The position numbers and the translations under genes are program-made. Below are positions 49,719-60,962 of a DNA stretch of 64,000 nucleotides, piece after piece. The stretch lies in contig OY821771.1 in the NCBI GenBank assembly GCA_963682175.1, positions 9,857,001-9,921,000 of the forward strand, read 5' to 3'. Positions within the stretch are counted from its first letter, which is position 1; each line of letters starts with the position of its first letter. The notes beneath the pieces are model-generated. The model ran no database searches. It saw only the letters and a list, made by a program, of their open reading frames with translations, and had not been told where the DNA came from. The stretch comes from Triglochin maritima (Eukaryota > Streptophyta > Magnoliopsida > Alismatales > Juncaginaceae).

Positions 49719-50701
49719 TTATGTTGTCGCCAATCTCCTCCTGATCACATTCACCTTCTCTGCATACATCTGCACGAGCTCTGGCCCCACCAACTGCCTA
49801 TCGCCCACATCACTCCAACATACCGGTGATCTGTAAGGCCTCCCGTACAATGCCTCGTACGGTGTCATCCCAATACTCGAATGGTAGCTATTGTGGTAGG
49901 CGAACTCTATCAACGGTAGATGCTCATCCCAGTGTCCTGCCCAATCCAGTGTGCATGCTCTCAACATATCCTCCAGGGTCAGGATCATCCTCTCTGACTG
50001 ACCATCTATCACTAGGTGAAACATTGTACTGAACCTCAGTCGTGTCTCCAAGGCGTGCTGCAGGCTCCCCCAAAACCTGGATGTAAATCTAAGATCTCGA
50101 TCAGAGATGATGCTCACTGGTACTCCGTGCAGCCTAATTATCTCCTCCACGTACAACTTAGCTAGACCCTCCAGAGGCAACGTGGTCCTGATAGTTAAGA
50201 AGTGTGCCGATTTGGTCAGTCAATCGACTATCACCCAAATCGCATCATAGAATCTCCTCGTCTTCGGCAGCCCGTGACAAAATCCATCGTCACGTGCTCC
50301 CACTTCCACTCTGGCAGCTCAATACACTGCATCAGCCATGTTGGTCGCTGATGCTCAATCTTCACCTGCTGAAAGACTAAGCATCGGTCCACAAACTCCG
50401 CAATATCCCTCTCCATGTCGTTCCACCAGAAGTTCCGTTGCAGATCCTTATACATCTTCATACTCCCTGGGTGAATGGTATATCTCGCTCGGTGTGCCTC
50501 CTCCATAATGTCATATCTCAGCCCATCGACCTTCGGCACCCAGATATGACTCCTGAACCTCAGACCACCATCAACCCCCACACTGAAGTCTGATCCATCT
50601 TTGGCAGCCAACTGTAGCAGACCAGCTAACACCTCATCATCATGCTGAGCCTGCACCACTCGCGAGACGGTCTGCGGCTCCACCCGAAGCCCAGCAATCA
50701 C
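49719..50701 (-). pseudogene. G2 integrase
   Basis: Two frame pieces. 50231-50701 holds the zinc-binding region (YTIHPGSMKMYKDL, CLVFQQVK; the second zinc Cys pair reads CLVFQ, so one Cys is lost) and the first catalytic Asp (VTMDFVTG). 49719-50180 holds the second Asp (ISDRDLRFTSRFW) and the catalytic Glu (DGQSERMILTLEDMLR). Broken at 50180-50231. Confidence 0.85.
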
Positions 50702-51143
50702 TGCTCTCTAAGAGCCCTCTGTGAACGACCTCCACTCTGACAACGTCTCGAGTAGCATCCACTCCTGAATGCATAAACTCGCAACTGTCACCTCCACCCT
50801 TCCTGCTTAGTGCATTAGCAACATAATTTGCCTTCCCCGGATGATAGGAGATGGTGAAGTTGTAATCCTTAATGAACTCGAGCCATCTGCGCCGCTTCAT
50901 ATTCAGCTCCTTCTGCGAGAATAAATACTTCATGCTCTGATGATCTGTGAAGACCTCGAACTGTTCTCCATAAAGATAACGTTGCAAAGTCTTCAACGCG
51001 TGAACCACCGCTGCTAACTCCAGATCATGAGTAAGGTAGTTCTTCTTGTGCACCTTCAACTGCCTCGAAGTGTACGCCACCACCTTCCCGTGATGCATCA
51101 GAATACAACCCAACCCAATCCCTGACGCATCACTGTAAATCAC
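50640..51143 (-). pseudogene. G2 RNase H
   Basis: [42 protein letters not shown] and [16 protein letters not shown] are the Ty3/gypsy RNase H landmarks with the catalytic acidic residues present. The frame shifts after the domain. Confidence 0.88.
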
Positions 51144-51344
51144 ATAGCCTCCGCTGCCAGTCGGTAGCGTCAGAATCGTTGTTGTCGTCTGTCACCTCTT
51201 CAGCTCCTGGAAATTCTCCTCGCACTTCTGGGTCAACGCTGTCAGCTGTGAAGCAAGTCTGGTGAAATCCTGAATGAACCGTCTGTAATACTCAGCTAGT
51301 CCCACGAAGCTCCTGATCTCTGTCACGTTCGTTGGGGGCCTCCA

Positions 51345-51995
51345 CTAAGTCACAACCTCAACCTTCGCCGGATCCAACGAAATCCCATCTGCTGACACAA
51401 TGTGCCCCAGAAGAGCCACCTGATCCAACCAAAACTTGCACTTCGTGTACTTGGCATAGAGTTGTTGATCCCTCAAGATGCCAAGCATAATCCTCAGGTG
51501 CTCCCGATGTTGCTCCCTGTTAGGCGAGTACACCAAGATGTCATCCACAAAGATAACGACGAACCTATCGAGGTACGGCTGAAAGGTCCTATTCATCAGG
51601 TCCATGAATGTTGCAGGTGCATTCGTCCATGAATGTTACCGCGTCCTGAAGGTTGTCTTCTAGACATCTACCTCTCTTATCCACAACTGGTGATAACCTG
51701 AACTCAAACCTATCTTCGAGAACACTCTCGCCGTCTGCAACTTATCAAACGGATCCTCAATCCTGGGCAAAAGGTACTGGTTCCTGACACTAACCTTATT
51801 CAACATCCGGTACTCAATGCACATCCGCAACGACCCATCCTTCTTCTTCACGAACAACACAGGCGCTCCCCAAGGCAAGACACTCGGTCGGATAAACCCG
51901 GAGTCCATCAACTCCTGCAACTGCTTCTTTAGCTCTGTCAACTCAACAGGTGTCATCCGATACGGAGCCTTCAACTGGGGTGTCGTGTCAGCCAC
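51345..51995 (-). pseudogene. G2 reverse transcriptase
   Basis: 51660-51995 carries the N-terminal half ([35 protein letters not shown]) and 51345-51605 the palm motif FVDDILVYS with both catalytic Asp, then [18 protein letters not shown]. The halves are in different frames (break 51605-51660), so the enzyme is not made. Confidence 0.88.
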
Positions 51996-52019
51996 TAACT
52001 CAATGCCGAACTCAATATC

Positions 52020-52490
52020 TCAGTGTGACGGTAATCCAGGAATCTCTGCAGAAAACACTTCTGGAAACTCCTGTACAATATCAATATCCTTCAGCCTCCT
52101 CGTCTCAGGATCAGGAACCAGAGTAGCCACAAATGCTCTGCAACCCTGATGCATCAGCCTTTGTGCCTTAATCGCAGACACAATTAGACGGCCTCCTCTA
52201 CTCCTCGTCCATCTGATCACATCAGGCACGTCCTTCCTCCGAATAAGGATCTTCTTCTCACGATAGAATACTCGCCCATCGTACTGTGACAGTCAGTCCA
52301 TCCCCAGTATGATGTTGAAGTCCTCTATCGGTAGCAAGACCAGATCTGCCGGAAAATCATGGTCTCCTGAAATAACTGTGATGCCAGGGAGAAAGCTCCC
52401 CACAGTGCCCAACTCACCCATGAGCGCACTGACCTCCAACAAATCACCCACCTCACCCATGAGCGTACTTACCTCCAACAAATCAGTTCA
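52020..52490 (-). pseudogene. G2 protease segment
   Basis: Pieces 52293-52481 (DFPADLVLLPIEDFNIILGMD) and 52020-52229 follow the G1 sequence closely. Relative to G1 there is a direct duplication of about 40 bp at 52411-52480 (LEVSTLMGEVG, then LEVSALMGELG). Confidence 0.82.
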
Positions 52491-52700
52491 GGGGTCCGAT
52501 CTAACTCGCCAGCAAACTTCTATGAAATGGAGTGTGTGGCGCCACAATCAAATAAAACACGAGCAACCAAACCTGAAACAACAAGGGTTCCTTCCACGAC
52601 AGTGTTGGAGTCCCCTCGCCTCCTCAGCCCGGATGGTGAAGACTTGCCCATCTCTATTAGTCTGGCCCTGCGGAACGACGGACCTGCTGCCTCCGCTCCT

Positions 52701-53904
52701 TGTTGGGAATTTTATTTATACCGCAAGTGCACGACGTCAATGAAGACGTGGCAAGTACGGGTCTAACACAAGGAGGGAGAGATATTGTTATTTTTGTAAT
52801 TTTCGATTAAGGAAAGAACGAGAGAGAAATAAGGTTGGTTTGAGATTTTGGATTTTTTTTTAATTTTCTAAAGCAAGAACAACAAAAACAAATTAAAAAT
52901 AAAACAAAGATGGATGAGAGTCCAGCGGGTGGAGGTTTAGATGTCGGGTTTTGTTTAGAGAAATCTGAAATCTTATAATAAATCACATTAGTTATAAAGC
53001 ATTACATGATAAATGATTCAACATAAACTCAAGTAATCAAAATATACTAACACGAAATTAAAATAATAACATCATTCTTCTTCTCATCACCCTAAATCCA
53101 TCACCCCCACCCATTAGAGAGAGTTAGAAACTCATGGATGGAGGGAAGGAGAATGGGTCTTAGAGAAACTACAAAAAAAACTAAAAACACAAAATAAACC
53201 AACAGAATTTTATTATTAAATAATGGAATAACAACTAGTCTCCTCACAACATCGTTTCGGGCCTATTTATAGACGATACAAGGGACCCAAGTATAAAATA
53301 GGAAAGTACATGCGTCAGGATGCGACTGGACAAAATCTGGGGCCACAGATCGAAAGGGGTGCGGCGTTTTCGCCGCAAGTTGTATGTGATGTGCGGCGAA
53401 ATCGCCGCAATTTTAGCTCTGATTGGATCCTGATTTTTCCTATGTGTTTATGGTATGATTTAGCTGTCCTTTGCGCGTCCGGATTGATTTCTTTCCTTTC
53501 TTTTGAGCTCCGAAATTATTTCTTCATATATTTGGATATCCAAATTGATTTTTCTTTAGAACTTCTCTAAAATAATATTTTGGTACTTGTAATTTGCACT
53601 CGGGTCCTCGTATTCTTGCAATTAAGTCCCTGACTACTTTTGTGCTTAGGTCTTTGGCCTTTTTGTAATTAGGTCTTTGAATGCTTTTATGCTTGGATGA
53701 ACTTCAATTTGAACCCCGACAATCTTGAACTTGGTCTTCATGATAGAAATGAATCTCTTGCACGCGTTTATGCTCGGGATATGGGTAATTTGCATTCAGG
53801 TCCCTGTATTCTGTAAATAAGACTAAACACATACCTTAGTAGCATTTATTGATATAAAATTAATCTAAATGAAAGACATGTGATGCAATGTATGCAATGC
53901 ATCA
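52701..53904 (-). repeat. 3' LTR of E6
   Basis: 1204 bp, TGTTGGGAATTTT ... GCAATGCATCA. Palindromes GCGGCGTTTTCGCCGC (53361-53376) and GCGGCGAAATCGCCGC (53393-53408). Clearly related to the E3 LTR throughout. Confidence 0.93.
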
Positions 53905-53921
53905 AATACCCCCACACCTAG
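53905..53921 (-). other. Terminal polypurine tract of E6
   Basis: The minus strand reads TAGGTGTGGGGGTATT next to the LTR, followed inward by the hairpin TTTGCTAGTCCCTAGCAAA. Confidence 0.85.
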
Positions 53922-54789
53922 ATTTTGCTAGTCCCTAGCAAAACAAAATATAAGAAAAATGAAAACAGGGAAATCCTTACTCACTTTCGTAGGAATCACG
54001 GTTGCACTTAGCATGTGCAACAAGTCTTTAAACCCCTAAGTTTTCTTAGAGGACGAGTTTTGTCTCGTGAGGGTTTTCAGTTGACACACTTACAAAGTCT
54101 TATTTCATTAATAACTCTCAATATCTCCACCTCAACCTTATACATCTCACTTAGAATTCTTGCATGCTCATTATATACATCTAACTCATAAAAAATCTGA
54201 CTTGGTCTTCATTCCTCCAATATTCACACCACTAACCCTTCTACACATGTTATCACTTAAATTATTTTGCACGCCTCCTCTGGTGGTGAAGTATCATTCA
54301 GATCAATCATGGAATGAATCATTCTTTTAACTTTGGGCATTGAGTATCTTAAAGTATTTTTTTCCGTGATTCAACACATTTGCTTTTTTTGACACTTTAC
54401 CATTTTTCCATTCGTGTAGCGAGTTTGGTCGATAATCCCGAGCTGGCAGACTCAAGTTACCTGGTTTTAAGATACCCCTACGGACCAGTGACTCGAAGGC
54501 TTCAGTTTTTGTAATCATTTGCAAAATGTGCTTTTCCTCACTTTATTCCTTTATTTTTTTATTTTTTACTTTTATTTTCCTTAAGGCTTAATTGCTATTA
54601 AAAGTCCAGACTTCCCGGTATATTTTCCTCAACCTCTGCTTTTATCAACCACTTCAAAGATTTGATTCATCCAATTTAAGTGCATACATGTCTTAAAGGG
54701 TAATGAGTTATTTCTTTGGAACTTAGATTTATGTCATAGTTTCTACAAGCAGAACTATATAATAAGGAACAAAAACTCAATGCAATTTG

Positions 54790-54808
54790 TACACCCCCTC
54801 CACACCTA
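54790..54808 (-). other. Second, internal polypurine tract of E6
   Basis: The minus strand reads TAGGTGTGGAGGGGGTGT, 0.9 kb inside the terminal tract, in the same place relative to the coding end as in E3 and E4. Confidence 0.6.
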
Positions 54809-54900
54809 AATCATGCATTGTCCTCAATGTATGCAAAGATAAAGCAAATGCACTTATTACCTGAGTAAACTTGCGGTAGAGGGATTAAATTTGCTCAGAG

Positions 54901-55782
54901 TCAACCATAGTCAGAACTGGATTGAATGTCACCATGTTGGTGCATATATCCAGTTGAATTGTTCCCCATGTTGCCCTGAGAGTTCTGAGGTAAAGATTCC
55001 ACACCCCTCACATGTGTTGGTTCTCTTATTTGCTCGAGTGATGGTGGTTGGGTAGATGAATTACTCCCCTTTTTCTCACTTTCTTTTTGATTTTGTGATG
55101 ATTTATTTGATTCAGAAATCTTATAGATACGCGATCTCATCACAACATCACTTTTATTGCATACTATTTCTGGTTCACTATCAACATGAAAGATATTAAA
55201 TTCAGCTTTTAAGTTTCCAAAAGATAGTTACATGAGCCCATTTCGACAATTTATCAAAGCTTCAGAAGTGACTAAAATGGGTCTGCCTAGTATTACAGGA
55301 ATTTGTCTCTTAGGATTGACAACATGTTCAATGTCTAGAACGACAAAATCCACTAGGTAAATGAAGTCACCAACCTTAATCAAAACATCCTCTACTATAC
55401 CTCTTGGTTTCTTAACAGAGCAATCAGCAAATTGAAGGGTTGTCTTAGAGGGTTTTAGTGGACCAAGGTTTAGTTGCTCATAGACAGAGAACGGGAGTAA
55501 GTTAACACTAGCACCAAGGTCTAGAAGGGCTTTGTTGATAAAAGTATCTCCTACCGCACATGAAATTGTGGGACACCCAGGGTCCTTATACTTTATAGGA
55601 GATGAGTTGGACAGAATAGAGTTTATGTTTGCAGTCAAGAATGTCGTCTTTGGTACGTTCGTTTTTTTCTTCTTAGTGCACAGATCCTTTAAGAATTTAG
55701 CATAAGCAGGTATTTGTTGAATCATATCTAGGAGTGATATATTCACCTTAACTTGCTTAAATACTTCCAAGATTTTCTCCAT
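54901..55782 (-). pseudogene. E6 aspartic protease and C-terminal segment
   Basis: 55228-55782 holds a retroelement protease with active site LLDLGASVNLLPFSVYEQL (DLGA in place of the common DSGA or DTGA, usual in Athila relatives) and the flap and C-terminal parts FVVLDIEHVV and PVILGRPILVTSEALI. A separate piece at 54901-55143 (SRIYKISESNKSSQNQKE) resembles the segment after protease in Athila. Only some 85 bp separate the two, so RT and integrase were deleted or never present. Confidence 0.82.
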
Positions 55783-55848
55783 TTGTGCACTTGAGCTCTT
55801 ATTGAGTCTATTGGGGAATGGGGCTTTAGGAACATAGACTCGCTCAGG

Positions 55849-57490
55849 TTAAGCTATAGGGTCAGGTTGACTAGGTGGGTTGGGCTTTTCAAATTGGACT
55901 TCAGGTTCAATGGTCAGGTCACATGTGGGTGCTTGACGGCTAGATTGATTAGGAGCCCTAGGATTTACCACATTGTTATCAACTTGTTCTCCAGACCGTA
56001 ATGATACAACTGCATTTATTTGTTGGAACGATCCCTCCTCATGAACCATTTGAACCGGTCTAGGGTTGTTACTTCCTAGAGGTGGTTGATAGGGCTAATA
56101 TTGATTCTTAGGTCTTGGATTCACCTCAGGTTGACTTGGAAACTGACCATTTTCTCTTTCATCTACAATTTGTGCTAGTTGGCTGACTTGTGTTTCTAGC
56201 TTTTGGAAGGATTGGGTGGTTGTTTGCATAAAAGTCTTAACCAAATTTTCCAAGCTTGTCAATCTCACATCATAATCTCCATTGTTACTAAACCCAGATG
56301 ATGTATTATTTTGGTTATACGAGTTTGGTTGTTGTCTAGGAGGTTGACCTTGTTGGTTCAATGAAAAATTGGGATGATTACGCCAACCCGAGTTATAGGT
56401 TGATACGTATGGGTCATTTCTAGAATGGTTAAATGCGACATTCACTTGTTCCAAGTCCGCACAATCCTCCATTATATGACCAGTTTGACCACATCTAGAG
56501 CAAGGGATAGAAGAGGCTTGATTCACTAGGGGTCGGGTTTTTAGCTCTAGACTTTCCATTCTACGCATAAGGGTAGCTAGTTTTACTTCAGCAGCTACAG
56601 TAGCATCTACAGCTAAGACACCTGATTTGGGTTGACTTGCTATTCTAGATCCAATACTCGGGTTAATCGGTGCTCTAGCATTGTCCCATTGCATACTATT
56701 TTCGGCTAAATCCTCAAGAAAAGTCCAAGCATCATTCTCAATTTGTGACATAAAGTTTCATTGGCTTACAAATTCTAACATAACCCTAGATGTAGGTGTC
56801 AATCCCTCATAAATAATTTGGCACAATTGCCATTGGAATTCCATGATGAGGGCATTAGGTCAACATGTTCTTAAATCTTTCCAAATAGGAATAGAACGGC
56901 TCGCTCTCAGATTGAACGAATGCAACAATTTCATTCCTAATCCTAATAGTCTTATGGTTGGGGAAATATTTCTTTAAGAACACTTGAACAAACTCGGCCC
57001 AACTCCTAATAGATCTTTCGGCTAGACTATATAGTCATTTCTTAGTGTCGTCCTTCAGTGCTAGAGGCACGAATTTAAGACGCACTGCCTCCTCAGAGAT
57101 ATGCTGGTATTGCATAAGGGACCAGATTTCCTCAAATTCTCTAAGGAAGAGATATGAGTCTTCCTTAGAGGTGAACTTGGGCAACATACTCATGTATTGT
57201 GCCTTTAGTTGTATTCTCTAAGGAAGAGATATGTATAGTTCGAAGTCGCGACCCGGTATGATGGGCATAACGATGCACGATGGATGAGCAGCCATCATTG
57301 GGTAGCACCGATCCCTCAGAGTCCTAGGCGGGTCCACTACATTCTCACCCATTGGATCCGGGTGAGCTGGTGCAACAGGTGGATTGGGGCTAAGCTCTAT
57401 ACTGGAATCTAGATGAACTCGTGAGAGTCGATTGCTCAAGTCCCGAACCCAAATCTGAGTGCACCGGTTTGAATCAATTTTTGAATTCAA
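55849..57490 (-). pseudogene. E6 gag (capsid and nucleocapsid), decayed
   Basis: From the right: RTLRDRCYPMMAAHPSCIVM (Athila gag N-terminus, 57218-57490), a capsid of the retrotransposon gag family (EDSYLFLREFEEIW, RSWAEFVQVFLKKYFPNH, about 56880-57160) with several stop codons, then an open stretch 56095-56751 with knuckle CSRCGQTGHIMEDC and DPYVSTYNSGWRNHPNF, then a short linker piece 55849-56049. The capsid stops make the copy non-functional. A 75-bp segment around 57148 and 57216 is partly duplicated. Confidence 0.82.
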
Positions 57491-58566
57491 ATTTGAAATT
57501 TAAATTCCAAATTCAATTTCAAGAATCAATTACTTTTTTTCAAAAATGGAAACAAACAATAGAAGGGGGAAAGATGAGAAAGGGATCCTAATCTAGAGAA
57601 TTGAGATGAGAAGAGAAAAAAGTCTCAGATGAGAAGGGAAACTTAACTCTGAAAGATAGATGAGTGGGTTGGTCAGAAGTTTCCTAAACAAGCACGGTTC
57701 AAACAATCCTAGACCTAATGTAGCTTAAATCTAGATGACTCCTAACTGGTTGAGTCGAATTGGTTCGCTTGATTCACCTCCCTCACTAATCCAACCAAAT
57801 TGGTCAGGCAGTGTATAGCTAGTGGGGGCGCTTCCGACAGATTCAGTGCCAATTAGACAACCACTTCGCTTGGAAGACTTACGTCATCACAAAAACACTT
57901 TCTAGACACCAAATTAAATTCGATCAGCTTCAAGTCATAGCAAGTCAAACCAATCTTCTCCTTAATTGAGTTCGAATCCTTAGGGTCCAATGTCTAATTG
58001 ATTTTAATTTAAGGCTTGGGTGACACTTTAGGATTGTGATTTGTGGGTCACGGAAGGGTGATGAAATCTCCACCGTATCTTTTCCTATGGAGTTGCCCTT
58101 AAGATAGTTTAACTTAAATCTAGCAAAGATAGTCAAACATTAGTCTTTAGTGGGGGACAATTGCAAGGTTGTATGCAACTAAATTATATGCTTAAATGCA
58201 ATCGATAAAAACCGCGCACGTACCTTGCCTCCAGCACTCTTCGACAAAAAAATAATTTGCAAGAATTTAGCAAGAATAATGCAAACAAAACACTATATGA
58301 TGCATGCACTAAGTCCTTCTAATTTTGCCAATTTTTAGGTCAAAGTTGAATTATTGCCAATTATGGAATTTGAGCCTAACACGTGCAGTTCTACAAAAAG
58401 GAAATTTTCTGAAGATAGAAATTACGAGGAAAAAAGGCAACAAAGGTTACCTACGCATGCTCAGTCGGGTTCGCCGCCCGCTCTCAAAAAATTCCAATTT
58501 CTCTACGCGTCCACCCAGAGATGGAGACGACCCCAGAAAAAATTGAAGCCCAGATGGTTCAGACGT

Positions 58567-58614
58567 GCGGCGGATCCGCCGCAGGTTGTTCTTTAGATGC
58601 GGCGATTTCGCCGC
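58567..58614 (-). repeat. Leader palindromes of E6
   Basis: GCGGCGGATCCGCCGC (58567-58582, a perfect 16-bp palindrome) and GCGGCGATTTCGCCGC (58599-58614), 140-200 bp inside the primer site. The same two-unit arrangement occurs in the E6 LTRs (53361-53408; 59433-59480). Confidence 0.8.
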
Positions 58615-58751
58615 CCTTCTTGCTCCAACTGTGTCTGGATTTCGCCGCGCACTCTGTTGTCTCCTGAAACGCAAACCCAAATAGTTAGATCGCGCACAAG
58701 ATAAACAGAAAAGAATCAAAATCACCAAAAATAAACAAAATCTTCGTCGCC

Positions 58752-58769
58752 TCCCCGGCAACGGCGCCA
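58752..58769 (-). other. Primer-binding site of E6 (tRNA-Asp type)
   Basis: The minus strand reads TGGCGCCGTTGCCGGGGA, six bases from the LTR. Confidence 0.9.
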
Positions 58770-58775
58770 AAAACT

Positions 58776-59535
58776 TGTTGGGAATTTTATTTATACCGCA
58801 AGGGCACGACGTCAATGAAGACGTGGCAAGTACGGGTCGAACACAAGGAGGGAGAGATATTGTTATTTTTGTGATTTTCGATTAAGGAAAGAAAGAGAGA
58901 GAAATAAGGTTGGTTTGAGATTTTGGATTTTTTTTAATTTTCTAAAGCCAGAACAACAAAAACAAATTAAAAATAAAGCAAAGATGGATGAGAGTCCAGC
59001 GGGTGGAGGTTTAGATGTCGGGTTTTGTTTAGAGAAATCTAAACTTATAATAAATCACATTAGTTATAAAGCATTACATGATAAATGATTCAACATAAAC
59101 TCAAGTAATCAAAATATACTAACACGAAATTAAAATAATAACATCATTCTTCTTCTCATCACCCTAAATCCATCACCCCCACCCTTTGGAGAGAGTTTGA
59201 AACTCATGGATGGAGGGAAGTAGAAGGGGTCCTAGAGAAACTACAAAAGAAAACTAAAAACACAAAATAAACCAACAGAATTTTATTACTAAATAATGGA
59301 ATAACAACTAGTCTCCTCACAACATCGTTTCGGGGCTATTTATAGACGATACAAGGGACCAAGTATAAAATAGGAAAGTACACGTGTGAGGACACGACTG
59401 GACAAAATCCGGGGCCACGGATCGAAAGGGGTGCGGCGTTTTCGCCGCAAGTTGTATGTGATGTGCGGCGGAATCGCCGTAATTTTAGCTCTGATTGGAT
59501 CCAGATTTTTCCTATGTGTTTATAGTATGATTTAG
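58776..59535 (-). repeat. Truncated 5' LTR of E6
   Basis: 760 bp, stops at GTATGATTTAG where the 3' LTR continues. TATA box TATAAATAG on the minus strand at 59336-59344. The missing 445 bp would be the U3 start, so promoter elements upstream of TATA are partly lost. Confidence 0.88.
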
Positions 59536-59737
59536 TCAGTCGCACAGAAGAGGTAATTAATTGAATTTTTTAAATAAACAGTCAAAGATTTTGAACAAAT
59601 GTATTTAAAAAATATATATAGTTTCTCGCACACTAGTGGGTGAGTTCTCTTGTACGTTGTCTATTTTTACCATTTATAAAAACTAGATTTGCATTAAGAT
59701 GGTCGATGATGTGTTGATGATGCAATGATGGTTGATG
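59536..59737. other. Unassigned DNA with GATGATG-type words
   Basis: No gene. A GATG-rich stretch (59695-59740) continues after the CACTA element (60106-60120), showing it is the interrupted target. Confidence 0.45.
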
Positions 59738-59740
59738 ATG

Positions 59741-60105
59741 CACTACTACAAAATCGGGTTTCCCGACGGACCCCTATCGACGGAAATTCCGTCGGCATAA
59801 CATCATTTCGTCGTGTCGAGCACGAAAAATCGTTTAATTTGACACGTGGCGTGCACATGAAAAAATATTGTGCCGACGGAAAATCCGTCAGCAGAATGTT
59901 TATTCCGTCGGGTCCGAATGCGGAACAATATTGTGTCGACGGAAATTCTGTCGGCAAGATAGATATTTAGGGGGGAAAACTCGACTCTCACCCACCCGAC
60001 GAAACTCTATCCGACGAAATTCCGACGGTAAGGGTCTTTCCCGACGAAGGATGGGAGTATTACCGACGGAATCGTTCGTCGGTAAAAGTCATTTTTGTTG
60101 TAGTG
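59741..60105. mobile_element. Small non-autonomous CACTA element, 365 bp
   Basis: Starts CACTACTACAAAA and ends TTTTTGTTGTAGTG (inverted ends), flanked by a 3-bp duplication ATG (59738-59740 and 60106-60108), as expected for CACTA transposons. Sub-terminal repeats CCGACGGAA and TTCCGTCGG occur in both orientations, the usual transposase-binding pattern. No coding capacity. Confidence 0.92.
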
Positions 60106-60233
60106 ATGGTAGATGATGGCTATGATGTGTATCGATCTTTTAAAAAAAGGAAAAATTTTCAAAATAATCAAAAAAAATAAAGAAATTGTAAAAATATGCA
60201 CTTCAGAAACTTATTTGGCAAAATATGCACATT

Positions 60234-60475
60234 GAAAAACGGCACCTGAAATCCCGTTTTTATTAAGTAAAAACGGTATCACCAATGCCGATTTTTAACC
60301 AAGTGAAAAACGGCACTACTAGTGCCGTTTTTCACCCCAGGTAAAAACGGTACCAGTAGTGCCGTTTTTTACCTGGTTAGAAAACGGCACTACGGGTGCC
60401 GTTTTCACCCTATATAAAAACGGCATTCGAGATGCCGTTTTTAGCCTAGGGTTAAAAACGGCACCAAGGCCCCCT
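60234..60475. repeat. Upstream palindrome train (six full units and a half unit)
   Basis: Units at about 60235-60261, 60269-60296, 60305-60332, 60343-60371, 60381-60407 and 60415-60442, plus a half unit at 60453. Each is A4-5 then CGGCACTNNNAGTGCCG then T4-5. The third is a perfect palindrome with 13-bp arms and one central base. They end about 490 bp before the PMD start codon, near the likely transcription start. Confidence 0.85.
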
Positions 60476-60962
60476 TTTCTCCAATCTTCCCAAAATTTTT
60501 GGTGTTTCTTCCTCTCCCTCTGTCCTGCGATTTCAGGTATTTTTACATCAATTTTTGTTAATATTTTGCCTTATTAGTTTGTATTTATGTACATTTGATT
60601 GGTTTGGTTAGGATGTGTGTGGATTGTTTGATTTGAAATGGATTCGATTGATTGATATTTGGTTGATGAGTTTACCAAACTTTGTTTAATTAATCTTGTG
60701 TGGATGATGTGATATTGTTATGATTAATAATCTTGTGCGGATTTGATGATTTGATTAATAGATCAATTAATCTCAAAAGTCCAAATTTAATAAATTTACA
60801 TTGTTTGGATTTGTGTTAAACCAATTAAATTGAATAATCAATGTTGTAGTTGTTGAAATTAGATTTATTGTGGATAATGTATTGAATTTGTTTAGATTGT
60901 ATTATTTGAACTGAATAATATGTAATATTATTTTTTGTTAATTATGTTTTTCAGTTTCCCAA

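Larger units (their letters stand above)
47835..52700 (-). mobile_element. G2: Ty3/gypsy chromovirus-like element, interrupted by E6
   Basis: From left: truncated 3' LTR, polypurine tract, chromodomain-like end, integrase, RNase H, RT and protease, ending in the nucleocapsid-protease spacer at 52700 where the E6 LTR starts. The protease segment closely matches G1, so both belong to one family. The chromodomain-like C-terminus suggests the Tekay/Del lineage. Gag and 5' LTR are absent on the far side of E6, so DNA was lost after the insertion. Confidence 0.88.
52701..59535 (-). mobile_element. E6: Athila-like gag-protease element, 5' LTR truncated
   Basis: 3' LTR 52701-53904 (1204 bp), internal 53905-58775, 5' LTR 58776-59535 (760 of 1204 bp). 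The shared LTR parts differ by roughly 4 percent, so it is older than E3 and E4. It has gag and protease but no RT, RNase H or integrase. It inserted into G2; the right end and target duplication are lost. Confidence 0.92.

Noticed and set aside
60234..60475. CRISPR-like regular repeats
   Set aside because: Units are palindromes with short variable spacers in a plant nuclear context, with no leader or cas genes.
60359..60577. 72-codon ORF with NGTTGAVF-type repeats, and a similar one at 63257-63460
   Set aside because: The open frames come from reading through the palindromes; no evidence of translation.
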